DNA from: Spiroplasma endosymbiont of Lonchoptera lutea
Lineage (GTDB): Bacteria > Bacillota_I > Bacilli_A > Mycoplasmatales > Nriv7
Assembly: GCF_964019715.1 (NCBI RefSeq)
Contig: NZ_OZ026463.1
Coordinates: forward strand, 1,066,220 to 1,130,219
Direction: 5' to 3'
Length of the DNA stretch: 64,000 bases
The first letter of the stretch is position 1. Every line of letters begins with the position of its first letter. Below the pieces are notes generated by a model. That model saw only the letters and a list, made by a program, of their open reading frames with translations. It did no database searches and was not told the DNA's origin. Shown here piece after piece: positions 60,320 to 64,000 of this stretch. The position numbers and the translations under genes were made by a program.

Positions 60320-61024
60320 CTATGAAATTTTTATCGTTTTAGCAACTGAAATTTCTAAATCTTCTGGTGTATCAATATCTCATTGGTCATCTTCACTTAA
60401 TATATAAGGAGCAATAACAATTTTATTTTTTAAAGCACTAGCAATAAGAATATCCACCATTTGATATTGAGAAATCTCATTTTTAGCAAACTTAATTTGC
60501 AATTGTTCTCTAATCGCCTTTGCTCATCGTTCATCTAACAATGACCATTCACCTAATAATAGCTTATGCATATTATTACTTTTTTCATAACCAATAATAT
60601 TATTGTCATTACCTATATTATACACTCAATCAATCTTTTTAGTTACTCGTTTAACGGCACACATAATTGGTTTTGCTGTTAAATTCATAAAAAAATTTCG
60701 CCCCATTACCATATCACCACTAATAATAATTGTATTATCTTGTAAGTAATCTTTAACTAAATAACCAGCATAGGCACTAGAACCATTTTCATATTGCGCA
60801 TTATGAACAAGCTTAACTTGCACATACTTATCAACTAAATATAAAAAATCTTGATGACGATAACCAGTAATAACAATAATTTCATTAACTTTAGCCACTA
60901 ATAAATTAGTTATTATTTTTTCAATTAAAATTTCACCATTAATATTTAATAATGATTTATGTTGATGATTTAATTTTAATCTTCTGCCAACTCCGGCCGC
61001 AAAAATAATCGCTCGCTTAATCAT
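60320..61024 (-). CDS. LicC-like nucleotidyltransferase, 234 aa
   Basis: NTP-transferase fold: IIFAAGVGRRL (nucleotide loop), HKSLLNINGE, VNEIIVITGYR, and ISGDMVMGRNFF with the metal Asp. Spacing and the LVHNAQYENGSSAYAGYLVKDYL segment resemble LicC phosphocholine cytidylyltransferases, suggesting CDP-choline or CDP-alcohol formation for lipid or glycolipid head groups. The ATG overlaps the stop of a truncated upstream gene. The LicC assignment rests on pattern resemblance only. Confidence 0.75.
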
Positions 61025-61071
61025 CGTGTTTATCCACTACTTTAGTAACAAAGTTAATAATTTTATTCATT
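61017..61071 (-). pseudogene. C-terminal tail of the gene upstream of licC-like gene
   Basis: Frame from the ISb end encodes NKIINFVTKVVDKHDD and stops at 61017-61019, overlapping the licC-like ATG, so the two were translationally coupled. A choline kinase (licA) would be a natural partner, but too little remains. Confidence 0.4.
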
Positions 61072-62148
61072 GCCAAATTGTAAAGTTAAGTGCAACTAAA
61101 TTATTTTTCTAACCAAATATTCGATTGGCGAAAGATAATTTAGTATTTTTCTTGGTCTTTGGTTTAAAGACAATATAAATTTATGAACTGCATTTTTAGT
61201 AGTGTTTGAAAAATTAAATTTTTTAGGAAATTTTTCTCTAATTAAACCATTAGTATTTTCATTAGTACCTCTTTGTCAAGGTGAATATGCATCAGCAAAA
61301 TAAATTTTCACATTTAAATTTTTTTCAAGTTGTTGTCAATTAGCAAATTCTTTATCCCTATCAAATGTTATAGTCTTAACAAGATTATTTGGAAGAATTG
61401 ATAAATAATGACTAATATTTTTGTTAATAACTTTAGTAGTTCTATTTTCAACTAATATTGCTAAAGTAAATCTTGATGTTCTTTCAACTAAAGTTATTAA
61501 ACATGATTTACTTTTACCTCGTGATGATACTACAGTATCACCTTCTCAAGGGCCAAGAGTTATGCGATTATTAACATTTCGTTCTTTAATGGATTTACCA
61601 TTAAATTTACCCCGATTTTCTTGAGATTTTCGTTTCTTACCTTTTCTTCTTAAATTTTTACTAGTAACCTTTTCAAGTAATCCAGAATAAATTCAATTGT
61701 AAATTGTTTTAAAACTAATAATTCATTCTTGATGAAAATTTTTAATTCTGCCATAAATTTGTTCAGGCGATCAACCTAATAATAATTTTTGTTGTACATA
61801 TTTTACTAATTCTCTATTTTTAAATTTATGAAAATAAACATGTAATTGTTTTCTATTTTCTGCTTTATTTTGTGCAATTAATGAAAAATAATGATTATTA
61901 TCTTTATTTCTATTAACTTCTCGATTAATAGTACTAATACTTCGATTAAGATTTTTAGCTATTTCACTAATTTTTACTTTAAATTTCAATTGATTCTCAA
62001 TATAAATTCTTTCATCTATGCCAAGATGTTTGTATCCCATATAAAAACTCCTTAAATTTACTTTTTCTAAAATAAACTTAGCATCATGAAATTTTTATAT
62101 AAAATCTTTTGCAATTTTATTTACTTGCACTTACAAGTATAATTCAGC
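61072..62148 (-). mobile_element. ISb (IS30-family), copy 3
   Basis: 1077 bp with both ends; no clear target duplication, so a deletion may have followed insertion. Confidence 0.92.
61096..62040 (-). CDS. ISb transposase with suspicious substitutions, 314 aa
   Basis: Open frame, but the His before EGD is Pro (GPWEGD) and DRGKEF reads DRDKEF next to the second catalytic Asp; likely impaired. Confidence 0.88.
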
Positions 62149-62172
62149 ATCCATTATTATTAGGATTTTTAA

Positions 62173-63417
<1,245 letters not shown>

Positions 63418-63440
63418 GTTATGCATATTAGGAGGAATTA

Positions 63441-64000
63441 ATGTTAAAAAAATTAAAAGATAAAATTTTATCTAAAAGCTCTTTAAAATATGAAAAAGGG
63501 TTGAATAAATCCCGAAAATCCTTTTTACAAAAATTACAGATTTTAGTTACTAAGCATCGTGTTATTGATGAAACATATTTTGAAGAATTAGAAAATACAT
63601 TAATTTTAGCTGATGTTGGCGTTAAAATGGCATTGCAAATTGTTAATGAAATTAAAAATGAAGTTAGAATTAATAATATTAAGGATCCTGAAATAATTAA
63701 TGAACTTATTATTGATAAGATGTTTGCTATTTATGCTAGTAATTCGTTTATTACAACGACTTTAAATGTTTTGGATAATCAATTAAATGTTATTTTGGTT
63801 GTTGGTGTTAATGGTGCTGGTAAAACAACATCAATTGCTAAATTAGCTTATTTGCTATTACAACAAAATAAAAAAGTTTTATTAGTAGCAGGGGATACTT
63901 TTAGAGCTGGTGCTGTTGAACAATTATCGCAATGAGCAAAACGCTTGCAAGTGCCAATTGTGGTGCCTAGTAAAGAACAACAAGATCCTGCTAGTGTTAT
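63441..64000 (+). CDS. ftsY: signal recognition particle receptor FtsY, 3' end beyond window
   Basis: Membrane-targeting GTPase receptor for SRP. N-terminal helical N domain ([12 protein letters not shown]), G1 GVNGAGKTT (122-130), [11 protein letters not shown]. Short lysine-rich N-terminus without the long acidic A domain. ATG follows AGGAGG. 186 codons visible. Confidence 0.96.

Overview
This AT-rich window reads UGA as tryptophan throughout: every long gene (ligA, gatA, gatB, ptsG, the phage genes) is open only if TGA is sense. Together with the gene content this points to a Spiroplasma chromosome (Mollicutes, genetic code 4). Supporting signs are a filamentous SpV1-type plectrovirus, an SpV4-type microvirus, an ISLre2 element and dense IS30/IS3 copies. 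No rRNA, tRNA or CRISPR array was recognised.

Layout. 1-1446: ktrB (minus, runs off the left edge). 1516-2025: IS30 fragment. 2026-9219: defective plectrovirus, with one gene split by IS3 and its largest gene frameshifted. 9265-9753: broken lipoprotein gene sharing a domain with the phage's large protein. 10006-12600 (minus): 5'-truncated gene with ankyrin repeats, an OTU deubiquitinase-like domain and a C-terminal hydrophobic segment, the architecture of the Spiroplasma male-killing toxin Spaid. 12601-19053: two same-orientation IS30 copies enclosing a complete circularly permuted microvirus genome (13667-17991). 19054-25114: ligA-gatC-gatA-gatB on plus and a 5'-cut ktrA on minus. 25115-28621: IS30 copies, the 3' part of a secreted-protein gene ('gene X'), crr and sodA. 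28720-33712: CPBP protease, RluD-type pseudouridine synthase, flippase-like protein and DMT transporter. 33783-38484: three head-to-tail IS3 copies, the last split by IS30. 38812-39888: a second IS30-family element (ISb). 39890-46856: near-identical second copy of ligA-gatCAB-ktrA. 46919-52125: truncated IS30, ISLre2 split by IS3, a broken secreted-protein gene and an IS3. 52126-58031: inverted, IS-riddled second copy of gene X and crr. 58163-61024: ptsG and a licC-like nucleotidyltransferase. 61072-62148: ISb. 62278-64000: mnmA and ftsY (cut by the window end).

Genes that work together: KtrB (membrane) and KtrA (RCK subunit) form a potassium uptake system; GatCAB makes Gln-tRNA(Gln) by transamidation; PtsG (EIICB) and Crr (EIIA) form a glucose-type PTS. 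Gene X can be reassembled between ptsG and crr, so ptsG-geneX-crr was probably contiguous before insertion sequences, duplication and inversion separated them. In the direct duplication decay is reciprocal: copy 1 keeps ligA but lost the ktrA start, copy 2 keeps ktrA but lost part of ligA, and both keep gatCAB.

The two observations of most biological interest are the Spaid-like ankyrin-OTU gene remnant and the microvirus genome trapped between two IS30 copies, apparently by recombination between a chromosomal IS30 and an IS30 carried by the circular virus genome.
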